This document shows, piece by piece, positions 37,973 through 46,541 of a stretch of DNA of 64,000 nt; position 1 is the first letter of the stretch; every line of letters begins with the position of its first letter. Both the position numbers and the translations under genes were made by a program. The notes below the pieces were generated by a model, which worked only from the letters and a program-made list of their open reading frames with translations, was not told where the DNA came from and did no database searches. Origin of the DNA: Puniceibacterium confluentis (lineage in GTDB: Bacteria > Pseudomonadota > Alphaproteobacteria > Rhodobacterales > Rhodobacteraceae); NCBI RefSeq assembly GCF_007923445.1, contig NZ_VOJI01000004.1:222726-286725 (forward strand), read 5' to 3'.

Positions 37973-40474
37973 ATGAAAACCCACGTCAAAGCACTGGTGG
38001 TCGGCGGCGGCGCTGTCGGCACCTCGATCGCCTATCATCTGGCCCGCGCGGGCTGGGACGATGTCATGCTGCTCGAACGCGACGAGCTGACCTCGGGCAG
38101 CACCTGGCACGCCGCGGGCCTTCTGCCCTATTTCAACATGTCCTTTGCGACGACCCATATTCACGACCATTCCATCAAGTTCTACAAGACACTCGAGGAA
38201 GAGACCGGCCTGAACGCGGGATTTGCCGTGGTCGGCAACCTGCGGATGGCGCAGAGCGACGCCCGCATGGATGAATACATGCTCTACGCGACGACCGCCG
38301 AAACCTGCGGCGTGCCGTTCGAATGGCTGACCCCGGCGCAGATCAAGGAACGGTGGCCGCTGGTGCGCACCGATGACCTCAAGGGCGCGATCTATCATCC
38401 GACCGACGGCTATATCAACCCGGCCGACGTGACGATGGCAATGGCCAAGGGCGCCCGCCAGCGCGGTGTGATGATCGAGCGCAAGTGGCAGGTCGACAGC
38501 TATACCTGGACCGGCGCGCACTGGGATGTCGGCATCACCAAAATGGTGGAAAAGGGCGGCAACCTCGTCCCGTCCGAGGAAACTTCGGTGATCCATGCCG
38601 AACATGTGGTCACGGCGACAGGCAACCACTCACAGCGCACCGCCCGGTTGCTGGGGATCAAGATCCCGGCGATTCCGGTCGAGCACCAGTTCATCGTGAC
38701 CGAACCCGATCCGGCCCTGCTCGACTACCGCAAGACCCACGACCAGCACCCGGTTCTGCGTGACGCCGATGCCAAGTGGTACGTGCGCGAGGAACGCGGC
38801 GGCTGGATTCTCGGGCCTTACGAGCGTGGCGCACCCGCGCGTTTCGAATACGGTGTGCCCGACAGTTTCCGCGCAGACCTTTTTCCGCTGGATCTCGAAC
38901 GGATCGAAGAGGAATACATGTCGATGATCCACCGGATTCCCTCGTCGGAAACCGTCGGGCTCAAGGACGATTTCAACGGTCCGATCTGTTACACACCCGA
39001 CGGCAACCCCCTGGTCGGTCCGGCGCCGGGACTGCGCAACATGTGGCTGGCCGAGGGCTTTTCCTTTGGCATCACTGCGGCTGGCGGCACCGGCCATTAC
39101 CTCGCCCAGATGATGACCGAGGGCGAGGCCGAGATCGACATGGCGAGCCTCGACCCCAAACGGTTCGGATCGTGGCAGACCACGGAATATGCGGCCCGCA
39201 AGAACGAAGAGGCGTATGACCACGTCTATGTCCTGCACCACCCGGACGAAGAGCGCCCGGCCTGCCGCCCGCTGCGCACCGTCCCGGCCTACGAGCGGCA
39301 GAAGGCGCGCGGCGCGCAGTTCGGCCATGTGAACGGCTGGGAGCGGCCGAACTACTTCGGACCGCTCGAAGCACCGGACAGCTTTGATCACGACGCCCGG
39401 TCGTTCCGCCGGGGCGGCTGGTGGCAATACGCAGTGGACGAGGCGAAGGCCGTGCGCGAAGGCGCCGGGCTGATCGACGCCTCCGCCTTTACCAAACACA
39501 TCGTCAAAGGCCCCGGCGCCACCGCATTCCTCGACTGGTTCACCTGCAACAAGCTGCCAAAGGTGGGCCGCATCAACCTGACCTATGCGTTGACCGACAA
39601 GGGCACCACACGGACCGAATACACCATCGTCCGATTAACAGAGGATGAATACTACCTCGTTTCCGCTGGCGCCTGGACGGATTATGACGCCGATTTCCTG
39701 CGCAAGGCGGCCCAGGACATGGCGGCGGACTTTGGCTATATCGAGATCCAGAACGTCACCACCCAGTATGGCGTCTTTGCCATTGCCGGGCCGAAATCCC
39801 GCGATGTCCTGAATGCGGTGATCAAGGATGCGGATCCTGCGACCGCGCTTTCGAACAAGCGCTTCCCATGGTTGTCGATGCGGGACATCGAACTGGGCAT
39901 GTGCCCGGTCCGCGCCATCCGCGTCGCCTATACCGGCGAACTGGGCTGGGAACTGCACCACCCGATCGAGATGCAGGCCTATCTCTTTGATCTGCTGGAA
40001 AAGGCCGGTGCGGGTCACGGCATGAAACTGGTCGGCGCGCGGGCGCAGAACTGGTTGCGGCAAGAGAAATCCTATCGTGCCTTCGGCAACGAGCTGGGCC
40101 GCGACGCCACGCCGCTTGAGGCCGATCTGCCGCGCTTCGTGGATCTGTCCAAGGACTTCAACGGCAAGGCGGCGATGCAGGCGACCGGCATTCGCAGCAC
40201 CTGTATCACCGTGCTGATCGACGGTCCGACGGATGCCGATCCCTGGGGCCGCGAGGCGCTATATGCGCAGGACGGCAGCCGGGTCGGGCGTCTGACCTCG
40301 GGCGGCTATTCGGTGGCGTTCGGCAAGAGTATCGGCATGGGATATGTCAAACCCCAGCATGCGGCCGTCGGCACCGTGCTCAAGGTCAGGATGCTGAACA
40401 AGCTCTGGGATGCCACTGTCACCGAAGACAGCCCCTACGATCCGCAGAACGCCACCATCCGCAAGGACGGCTAG
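37973..40474 (+). CDS. FAD-dependent oxidoreductase with GcvT domain (dimethylglycine/sarcosine dehydrogenase-like)
   Basis: An 833-residue two-part enzyme. The N-terminal DAO domain has the FAD motif VVGGGAVGTSIAYHLARAG, followed by ELTSGSTWHAAGLLP, where the histidine would bind FAD covalently in dimethylglycine dehydrogenase. The C-terminal half is an aminomethyltransferase (GcvT) domain, with AYTGELGWELHHPIEMQAYLFD-type strings and SGGYSVAFGKSIGMGYV, which would pass the methyl-derived one-carbon unit to tetrahydrofolate. It most likely acts in demethylating dimethylglycine, sarcosine or a similar N-methyl compound. Exact substrate is unassigned. ATG 37973 gives the family N-terminus. Confidence 0.85.
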   Translation: MKTHVKALVVGGGAVGTSIAYHLARAGWDDVMLLERDELTSGSTWHAAGLLPYFNMSFATTHIHDHSIKFYKTLEEETGLNAGFAVVGNLRMAQSDARMDEYMLYATTAETCGVPFEWLTPAQIKERWPLVRTDDLKGAIYHPTDGYINPADVTMAMAKGARQRGVMIERKWQVDSYTWTGAHWDVGITKMVEKGGNLVPSEETSVIHAEHVVTATGNHSQRTARLLGIKIPAIPVEHQFIVTEPDPALLDYRKTHDQHPVLRDADAKWYVREERGGWILGPYERGAPARFEYGVPDSFRADLFPLDLERIEEEYMSMIHRIPSSETVGLKDDFNGPICYTPDGNPLVGPAPGLRNMWLAEGFSFGITAAGGTGHYLAQMMTEGEAEIDMASLDPKRFGSWQTTEYAARKNEEAYDHVYVLHHPDEERPACRPLRTVPAYERQKARGAQFGHVNGWERPNYFGPLEAPDSFDHDARSFRRGGWWQYAVDEAKAVREGAGLIDASAFTKHIVKGPGATAFLDWFTCNKLPKVGRINLTYALTDKGTTRTEYTIVRLTEDEYYLVSAGAWTDYDADFLRKAAQDMAADFGYIEIQNVTTQYGVFAIAGPKSRDVLNAVIKDADPATALSNKRFPWLSMRDIELGMCPVRAIRVAYTGELGWELHHPIEMQAYLFDLLEKAGAGHGMKLVGARAQNWLRQEKSYRAFGNELGRDATPLEADLPRFVDLSKDFNGKAAMQATGIRSTCITVLIDGPTDADPWGREALYAQDGSRVGRLTSGGYSVAFGKSIGMGYVKPQHAAVGTVLKVRMLNKLWDATVTEDSPYDPQNATIRKDG

Positions 40475-40487
40475 GATGCAAAAGTCA

Positions 40488-40510
40488 CCCCGCCGGACCT
40501 TCTGGCGGGG
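40488..40510 (+). terminator. Hairpin after the FAD/GcvT gene
   Basis: CCCCGCC (40488-40494) pairs with GGCGGGG (40504-40510), 14 bases after the stop. No T run follows, so it is a weak terminator candidate. It lies between convergent genes. Confidence 0.45.
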
Positions 40511-40602
40511 CACTTCTGAAGCAAGGTGTTCCGGGGGTGGTCCCTGTCAGCCCAGCGTCGGCAGGACGCCAGGCCCGGCGCAGGGCCATCCCCCGCGCCG
40601 TA

Positions 40603-42288
40603 TCACCCCAGCAGTCTCCGGGCGATGACCTGCGCCTGAATTTCGGCAGCCCCTTCGAAGATGTTGAGGATGCGCGCATCGCACAGGATCCGGCTGATGG
40701 TGTACTCGAGCGCAAATCCGTTGCCTCCGTGGATCTGCAAACCGTTGTCGGCGCAGGCCCAGGCGATCCGCGCACCCAGCAGCTTGGCCATACCGGCCTC
40801 CAGGTCACAGCGCCGTCCCTCGTCCTTTTCGCGGGCCGAGAAATAGGTGAGCTGGCGGGCCACCATGATTTCCACGGCCATCATCGCGATCTTGCCCGAG
40901 ACCCGGGGGAAGTCGATCAGCGATTTGCCGAACTGCTTGCGGTCCTGGGCATAGCGGATCGACACATCCATCGCCGATTGCGCCACACCGATGGCCCGGG
41001 CCGCTGTCTGGATGCGCGCGCTCTCGAACGTCTCCATCAGTTGTTTGAAGCCTTTGCCCTCGACCCCGCCGAGCAGGTTCTCGCCCTTGACCTTGAAACC
41101 ATCAAAGCCGAGTTCGTATTCCTTCATGCCGCGATAGCCCAGCACCTCGATCTCGCCGCCGGTCATGCCTTCGGTGGGGAACGGATTGGCATCGTCGCCC
41201 GGCGTCTTTTCCGCCAGGAACATCGACAGGCCCTTGTAGTCCGTGGTGTTCGGGTCGGTGCGCGCCAGCAGGGTCATCACATGGGTGCGTGCCGCGTGGG
41301 TGATCCAGGTCTTGTTGCCGGTCACGGTATAGTCGTCACCCTCCTTGACCGCGCGGGTGCGCAGGGATCCGAGGTCAGACCCGGTGTTGGGTTCGGTAAA
41401 CACCGCCGTGGGCAGCTTTTCTCCGCTCGCAAGCAGCGGCAGCCATTTCTGTTTTTGCTCTTCGGTGCCGCCGGCAATGATCAGCTCGGCGGCAATCTCC
41501 GACCGGGTGCCCAGTGAGCCGACACCGATGTAACCCCGCGACAGTTCTTCGGAGACGACGCACATCGACGCTTTGGACAGGCCAAAGCCACCGTATTCCT
41601 CGGGGATGGTCAGGCCGAAGACGCCCATTTCCGACAGTTCCTCGATGATTTCCATCGGGATCAGTTCGTCGTTGAGGTGCCAGTCGTGGGCAAAGGGTTC
41701 GACCTTGTCGACCGCGAAACGGCGGAACTGTTCGCGGATCATCTCCAGTTCGTCGTCCAGCCCGGTGGCGCCGACGGTGATTTCCGCCGAACGTTCCTGC
41801 ATCAGTTCGACCAGTCGCGTGCGGGCAGCCTGAGAATTGCCCGCTCGGCGCAGAGACAGGATTTCGGCGCTGTCGAGCACCGCGGTGGCATCGGCGGACA
41901 GGCCCAGATCCGACAGGCGCAGGATTTCGCCCTGGCTCATCGGGATGCCGCCGACGATCTGGTTGAGGTATTCACCAAAGGCAATCTGGTGGATCAGCTG
42001 CTCGACTTCCGAGAGTTTCGAGGTCTCGACGAGCATTTCGGCCCAATGCTGCATCTGCCGCAGAGCTTCGGTGTAGGTCGCAAGCCATGCCAGACCATGC
42101 GCTGCCGTCTGGTGCGCCTCGATCGAGCCGCCGGACACCCGGCCATTTTCCTCGACCAGCGCGCGGACGCGTGATTTTGCGGCGGCAAAAATCTCTTCCA
42201 CCGGGCCGATCGCAGCCTTGGTGAGCGAGAGGAGATCAGGCAGAAGAATGCTGTCTGTCCCTGTCATGTCCTGACCGTCATGCGGCAT
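40603..42288 (-). CDS. mcd: (2S)-methylsuccinyl-CoA dehydrogenase
   Basis: A 561-residue acyl-CoA dehydrogenase with an N-terminal helical extension of about 160 residues, a feature of Mcd. It oxidises (2S)-methylsuccinyl-CoA to mesaconyl-CoA in the EMC pathway. The dehydrogenase core shows EEYGGFGLSKASMCVVSEELSRG, FTEPNTGSDLGSLRTRA, NKTWITHAARTHVM, ETFESARIQTAARAIG and LQIHGGNGFALEYTISRILCDARI. The start at 42288 has AGGACG 8-13 bases upstream; MTGTDS at 42267 is an alternative. Electrons would pass to the ETF encoded at 53.8-55.5 kb. Ecm, Ccr and Mch in the same window strengthen the assignment over a generic acyl-CoA dehydrogenase. Confidence 0.9.
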   Translation of the reverse strand: MPHDGQDMTGTDSILLPDLLSLTKAAIGPVEEIFAAAKSRVRALVEENGRVSGGSIEAHQTAAHGLAWLATYTEALRQMQHWAEMLVETSKLSEVEQLIHQIAFGEYLNQIVGGIPMSQGEILRLSDLGLSADATAVLDSAEILSLRRAGNSQAARTRLVELMQERSAEITVGATGLDDELEMIREQFRRFAVDKVEPFAHDWHLNDELIPMEIIEELSEMGVFGLTIPEEYGGFGLSKASMCVVSEELSRGYIGVGSLGTRSEIAAELIIAGGTEEQKQKWLPLLASGEKLPTAVFTEPNTGSDLGSLRTRAVKEGDDYTVTGNKTWITHAARTHVMTLLARTDPNTTDYKGLSMFLAEKTPGDDANPFPTEGMTGGEIEVLGYRGMKEYELGFDGFKVKGENLLGGVEGKGFKQLMETFESARIQTAARAIGVAQSAMDVSIRYAQDRKQFGKSLIDFPRVSGKIAMMAVEIMVARQLTYFSAREKDEGRRCDLEAGMAKLLGARIAWACADNGLQIHGGNGFALEYTISRILCDARILNIFEGAAEIQAQVIARRLLG

Positions 42289-42305
42289 GATTCACGTCCT
42301 TTCGA

Positions 42306-42349
42306 TTGTTGCGTCCGGGCATACCTATTTCGCAGTTGCAGCGCAACAA
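42306..42349 (-). promoter_or_regulatory. Inverted repeat upstream of mcd
   Basis: TTGTTGCG (42306-42313) and CGCAACAA (42342-42349) form a perfect 8-bp inverted repeat with centres 36 bp apart. The right arm overlaps a compact palindrome, GTTGC-AGC-GCAAC (42335-42347). The nearest arm is 18 bases before the mcd start. The TTGC/GCAA character resembles elements upstream of ccr and the Mcl2-like gene. Confidence 0.4.
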
Positions 42350-42435
42350 AAATACCCCAGGATGCGTCAATTGGTTCATATATTGCGCGTCTCTTTCTTG
42401 CGGTCAGGCGATAAATGCTCTGCTATGAGGCGCTT

Positions 42436-43206
42436 ATGGATATCATTCTCAACCTCATGCCCCTGCCGTTGCTGGGGATCTGCCTTGGAATTGCGTTGCT
42501 GGCGGGTATCGTCAAGGGCGTGGTGGGATTCGCCATGCCGATGATCATGATTTCGGGCCTGGGTTCGGTCATCTCGCCGGAACTGGCGTTGGGGGGGCTG
42601 ATTCTGCCGACGCTGGTCACCAACAGCATGCAGGCGCTGCGCCAGGGGCCGAAGGCGGCATGGGGATCGGTCAAGCGGTCGCGGATCTTCCTGCTGGTCG
42701 GGGTGGTGTTTCTGTTGTTCTCGGCGCAGCTGGTCACGGTGATGCCGGTCTGGGTGATGCTGTCGGTCATCGGCGGGCCGGTGGCGCTGTTTGCCGCCGC
42801 GCAGTTGCTGGGCTGGAAAGGGGATCTGCCGGGCGGGCCCAGCCGCAATCTCGAGATCGGCATCGGCGCCTTTGCCGGCTTTATCGGTGGCATGTCCGGG
42901 GTCTGGGGGCCGCCGGTTGTGGCCTACCTCACCGCGCTGGGCACCGAAAAGCGCGAGCAGATGCGCATTCAGGGGGTGATCTACGGATTGGGCGCGCTGG
43001 CCCTGACCGGCGCTCACCTGATGTCCGGGGTGCTGAATGCCCAGAGCGCGGCCTTTTCGCTGATGCTGGTGGTGCCGGCGGTGCTGGGCATGTGGATCGG
43101 CGGGTCGGTGCAGGACCGCATTGATCAGAGGATGTTCCGCAAGGCCACGCTACTGGTGCTGCTGATCGCAGCGCTGAACCTGCTGCGGCGGGCATTTTTC
43201 GGCTGA
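42436..43206 (+). CDS. TSUP family (TauE/SafE-like) membrane permease
   Basis: A 256-residue protein with about eight transmembrane helices. GIALLAGIVKGVVGFAMPMIMISGL and GIGAFAGFIGGMSGVWGPPVVAYL are the paired TSUP motifs, clearer here than in the 2547 gene. It is a predicted anion exporter or importer of unknown substrate. ATG 42436 has GAGG 8 bases upstream; the frame is open seven codons further. It is divergent from mcd and convergent with the next gene. Confidence 0.88.
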   Translation: MDIILNLMPLPLLGICLGIALLAGIVKGVVGFAMPMIMISGLGSVISPELALGGLILPTLVTNSMQALRQGPKAAWGSVKRSRIFLLVGVVFLLFSAQLVTVMPVWVMLSVIGGPVALFAAAQLLGWKGDLPGGPSRNLEIGIGAFAGFIGGMSGVWGPPVVAYLTALGTEKREQMRIQGVIYGLGALALTGAHLMSGVLNAQSAAFSLMLVVPAVLGMWIGGSVQDRIDQRMFRKATLLVLLIAALNLLRRAFFG

Positions 43207-43218
43207 GCGCCTCGGCTC

Positions 43219-43749
43219 CTAGGACATCAGGTTGCTTTCGCAGCCCGAAGCGATTTGCGGCGCCTGCGACGACGGCACCACGGTGAACTGCGCGCGATAC
43301 AATTCGCGCCCGTTCTGGCTGGCGGTAAAGGTCCAGGTCCCGGGCACCAGCTCTTCGGGCAGATCAAAGGTATAGGCGTTCACCGACGGCCCGCTGCCGC
43401 CAAGCACGGTCACATAGGTCTGTTCGGTGATTTCGGTGCCTTTCAGCGGGGGGTGGGTCAGAACGATCACCGTGTCGCCAAAGGACACATTGTCCCGGGT
43501 CTCGACCCGAACCCCAAAGCTCAGCCCCGGCACGGTCGGCACGACGCTGCCGAGCCACTGGAAATCGGGGGTGCGGTCGTAAAGCTCGATGTGCCCGGCG
43601 GCGGTGCCCGGGGCCTCCATCGTCGCCACGGAATGGATTTCGCAAAAGATGCCCTGCGTCACGGACATCTTGGTGTTGTCAAAGAAAACCTGCGCCGCGG
43701 CCCAACCGGGCAGGGCAGACAGGAAAAGGCTGAGAAGCAAGCGTTTCAT
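43219..43749 (-). CDS. Secreted hypothetical protein (DUF3859-like)
   Basis: A 176-residue exported protein with a signal peptide (MKRLLLSLFLSALPGWAAAQ). The mature part is beta-rich: IFCEIHSVATMEAPGTAAGHIELYDRTPDF, GVRVETRDNVSFGD and YTFDLPEELVPGTWTFTASQNGRELYRAQFTVV. The last segment resembles the DUF3859 pattern (E.LVPG.WTF...G..L....F.V). Function is unknown. Start MKRLLL at 43749 fits the signal peptide; the frame opens 12 codons upstream. Confidence 0.65.
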   Translation of the reverse strand: MKRLLLSLFLSALPGWAAAQVFFDNTKMSVTQGIFCEIHSVATMEAPGTAAGHIELYDRTPDFQWLGSVVPTVPGLSFGVRVETRDNVSFGDTVIVLTHPPLKGTEITEQTYVTVLGGSGPSVNAYTFDLPEELVPGTWTFTASQNGRELYRAQFTVVPSSQAPQIASGCESNLMS

Positions 43750-43840
43750 GGCATATATGATGCGCCTGGTTGGTCCGCTTGACAAGCGTGCGCCACAGGC
43801 GGCTGTTCCGAAGCGCCGTGTCTGACGCGGAACGCGGGTG

Positions 43841-43867
43841 CGGCCCCGGTCACGGAAACCAGGGCCG
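43841..43867 (-). terminator. Hairpin after pckA
   Basis: A 9-bp stem (43859-43867 with 43841-43849, one T-G pair) lies 23 bases past the pckA stop with a 9-nt loop. No T tail. Confidence 0.45.
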
Positions 43868-43890
43868 TCAAAGTGTCCAGTCGCCCCGGA

Positions 43891-45489
43891 TCAGCCGATG
43901 GCGGCAGCTTTCACATCTTCGTCTATGAAGGGCACGTATTGCGCAAAGTTGTCAGCGAACATCTGCACCAACTTGTTAGCCTGTGCATCATAGGCCGCCT
44001 TGTCGTCCCAGGTGCGGCGCGGGTTGAGCAGCATTTCGGCCACGCCCTCGACCTCGACCGGAACCTCGAAGCCAAAGCTCGGATCCTTGCGGAACTCGGC
44101 ATCGGCCAGGCTGCCGCTGAGGGCCGCCGAAAGCAGGGCCCGGGTCGCCTTGATCGGCATCCGGCTGCCGGTGCCGTAGGCGCCGCCGGTCCAGCCGGTG
44201 TTGACCAGCCAGCAGGTGGCCCCGTGTTTGGCGATCTTGTCCCGCAGCAGGTTGCCGTAGACCTCGGGGCGGCGCGGCATGAAGGGGGCGCCGAAACAGG
44301 TCGAGAAGGTCGGCTGCGGTTCGGTCACGCCACGCTCGGTGCCGGCGACCTTGGCGGTAAAGCCGGACAGGAAGTGATACATCGCCTGCGCCGGGGTCAG
44401 CCGGGCAATCGGCGGCAGCACGCCAAAGGCATCGCAGGTCAGCATGATGATGTTCTTGGGGTGGCCGCCCAGAGCCGTCTTGGACGCGTTGGAAATATAC
44501 TCCAGCGGATAGGCACAGCGCATGTTGGCGGTCAGGCTGTCGTCGTCGAAGTCCAGCTCGAAGGTTTCGGGATCGAACACCATGTTCTCGATCACCGTGC
44601 CGAACTTGCTGGTGGTGTCATAGATTTCGGGCTCGGCCGCGCGGGACAGGTTGATTGTCTTGGCATAGCAGCCACCTTCGAAGTTGAAGGTGCCGCGATC
44701 CGACCAGCCGTGTTCGTCATCGCCGATCAGCACCCGCGACGGGTCCGCGGACAGCGTGGTCTTGCCGGTGCCCGACAGGCCAAAGAACACGGCGGTGTCG
44801 ACCGGGTTGCCGACGGCGTGGTTGGCCGAGCAGTGCATCGGCATGATGCCCTTTTCCGGCAGCAGATAGTTCAGCAGCGTGAACACGGATTTCTTGTTCT
44901 CACCGGCGTATTCGGTGTTGCCGATGAGGATCAGCTTCTTGTCGAAGTTCAGCGCAATCACCGTTTCCGAGCGGCAGTCGTGACGCTTGGGGTCTGCCTT
45001 GAAGGTCGGGCAGTTGATGATGGTGAAATCGGCGGTGAACTCGTCCAGCGCCTCTTGGTCAGGACGCCGCAGCATGTGGCGGATGAACAACCCGTGCCAG
45101 GCCAGTTCGGTGATGACACGCACGTCGATGCAATGGGCCGGGTCGGCCCCCCCCACCAGATCCTGCACGTAGTAGTCCTTGCCCTTCATGTGTTCGAGCA
45201 TGTCGGCATGCAGCGCGTCAAAACCTTCGGCGGACATCGCCGCGTTGTTTTCCCACCAGATCTTGTCGGCCACGGACTCCGTCCGGACAACGTGCTTGTC
45301 CTTGGGCGAACGTCCGGTGAACTGTCCGGTCTCGACGAGAAAGGCACCACCCTTGCCGAGAGTGCCTTCGCCGTGTTTGAGCGCGGCTTCAATCAGCGCG
45401 GGCTCCATAAGATTGTAATAGACATTTCCCAGTCCCTCGATGCCTTGATCCTCGAGGCGGAAGTGCGGGTTCACCCGTCCAAATGTCAT
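43891..45489 (-). CDS. pckA: Phosphoenolpyruvate carboxykinase (ATP)
   Basis: A 532-residue gluconeogenic enzyme converting oxaloacetate and ATP to PEP and CO2. [15 protein letters not shown] is the substrate-binding loop, [18 protein letters not shown] the ATP P-loop (near residue 235) and GDDEHGWSD the metal-binding site. The open frame continues to 45597, but [17 protein letters not shown] at 45489 is the family N-terminus with GGAG upstream. Divergent from chvI, the classic alphaproteobacterial arrangement; ChvI is known to influence pckA in rhizobia. It drains EMC-pathway products into gluconeogenesis. Confidence 0.96.
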   Translation of the reverse strand: MTFGRVNPHFRLEDQGIEGLGNVYYNLMEPALIEAALKHGEGTLGKGGAFLVETGQFTGRSPKDKHVVRTESVADKIWWENNAAMSAEGFDALHADMLEHMKGKDYYVQDLVGGADPAHCIDVRVITELAWHGLFIRHMLRRPDQEALDEFTADFTIINCPTFKADPKRHDCRSETVIALNFDKKLILIGNTEYAGENKKSVFTLLNYLLPEKGIMPMHCSANHAVGNPVDTAVFFGLSGTGKTTLSADPSRVLIGDDEHGWSDRGTFNFEGGCYAKTINLSRAAEPEIYDTTSKFGTVIENMVFDPETFELDFDDDSLTANMRCAYPLEYISNASKTALGGHPKNIIMLTCDAFGVLPPIARLTPAQAMYHFLSGFTAKVAGTERGVTEPQPTFSTCFGAPFMPRRPEVYGNLLRDKIAKHGATCWLVNTGWTGGAYGTGSRMPIKATRALLSAALSGSLADAEFRKDPSFGFEVPVEVEGVAEMLLNPRRTWDDKAAYDAQANKLVQMFADNFAQYVPFIDEDVKAAAIG

Positions 45490-45762
45490 TTGCCAAGCTC
45501 CTGTAGCCGCGCAACTGGCGGCAGATCTAAATTCCGGCGGCGTCGAACTCACCGCCCTCCGGACGCGGATCACGTCTGGTAAGCTTGGCTTTAGCACGTC
45601 AATTTGTGAGGTGAACAGGACGCAAACGGGTCGTTAGCGCAACCAGTACGGGTTTAGCGCAATCAAGTTTCAGATGCGCCGCCTCAAGTGAGGCAAATTA
45701 GTCATTCCTTTCCACATTTCGGATGCAATCGGTCGAAGTGGTTTGGCTGATTCGCAGTTCTG

Positions 45763-45795
45763 TGTTGTTGGACACAACAAAAACACGCATAATGA
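45763..45795 (+). promoter_or_regulatory. Candidate chvI promoter with palindrome
   Basis: The palindrome TGTTGT-TGGAC-ACAACA (45763-45779) overlaps a possible -35 (TTGGAC, 45768-45773; spacer 16). The candidate -10 is TAATGA (45790-45795), which leaves 42 bases before the ATG at 45838. The arrangement is that of an operator that blocks or recruits polymerase. The rest of the 348-bp pckA-chvI gap is AT-rich without a gene. Confidence 0.4.
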
Positions 45796-45837
45796 TAAAA
45801 AAAATGGGTAACCAGCGCAGTACAAGGAAGCTAATCC

Positions 45838-46539
45838 ATGTCGAAGATCGCCCTTGTGGACGATGACAGGAATATCCTGACATCGGTGTCCATCACCCTT
45901 GAGGCAGAGGGTTTTGAGGTAGAAACATACAACGACGGGCAGGCCGCCCTTGACGCGTTCAACAAGAAATTGCCGGATATGGCCGTATTCGATATCAAAA
46001 TGCCGCGGATGGACGGCATGGACCTGCTGCAGAGAGTGCGCCAGAAATCCAAGATGCCGGTGATCTTTCTGACCTCGAAGGACGACGAGATCGACGAAGT
46101 GCTCGGTCTGCGCATGGGCGCTGACGATTATGTCAAAAAACCGTTCTCGCAGCGTCTTCTGGTCGAGCGGATCCGCGCGCTGCTGCGCCGTCAGGAGGCT
46201 GTGGCCGGCGACATCGTCGGCGATACCGAAGAGACCAAGATCATGAGCCGCGGCAGCCTGTCGATGGACCCGCTTCGCCACGCCGTGGTGTGGAAAGGCC
46301 AGGATGTGTCGCTGACGGTGACGGAATTCCTGTTGCTGCAAGCGCTGGCGCAACGGCCGGGTTTCGTCAAGTCGCGCGACCAGCTGATGGATGTCGCCTA
46401 TGACGACCAGGTCTATGTCGATGACCGTACCATCGACAGTCACATCAAGCGTCTGCGCAAGAAGATGCGCAGCGTGGACGATGAGTTTTCCGCCATCGAG
46501 ACACTCTATGGTATCGGTTACCGTTACAACGAAGAGTGA
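45838..46539 (+). CDS. chvI: Response regulator ChvI
   Basis: A 233-residue OmpR/PhoB-family regulator. The receiver domain has the acidic pocket (ALVDDDRN), the phospho-acceptor aspartate in [14 protein letters not shown], and the lysine in [11 protein letters not shown]. The C-terminal winged helix shows [29 protein letters not shown]-type sequence and [16 protein letters not shown]. Gene order and sequence fit ChvI of the ChvG-ChvI system, which responds to acid or envelope conditions. It is followed immediately by its sensor kinase. Confidence 0.93.
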   Translation: MSKIALVDDDRNILTSVSITLEAEGFEVETYNDGQAALDAFNKKLPDMAVFDIKMPRMDGMDLLQRVRQKSKMPVIFLTSKDDEIDEVLGLRMGADDYVKKPFSQRLLVERIRALLRRQEAVAGDIVGDTEETKIMSRGSLSMDPLRHAVVWKGQDVSLTVTEFLLLQALAQRPGFVKSRDQLMDVAYDDQVYVDDRTIDSHIKRLRKKMRSVDDEFSAIETLYGIGYRYNEE

Positions 46540-46541
46540 AC

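Noticed and set aside
43873-45582. 569-codon plus-strand frame over pckA
   Set aside because: Antisense shadow of PckA; no ribosome site and no recognisable domain.
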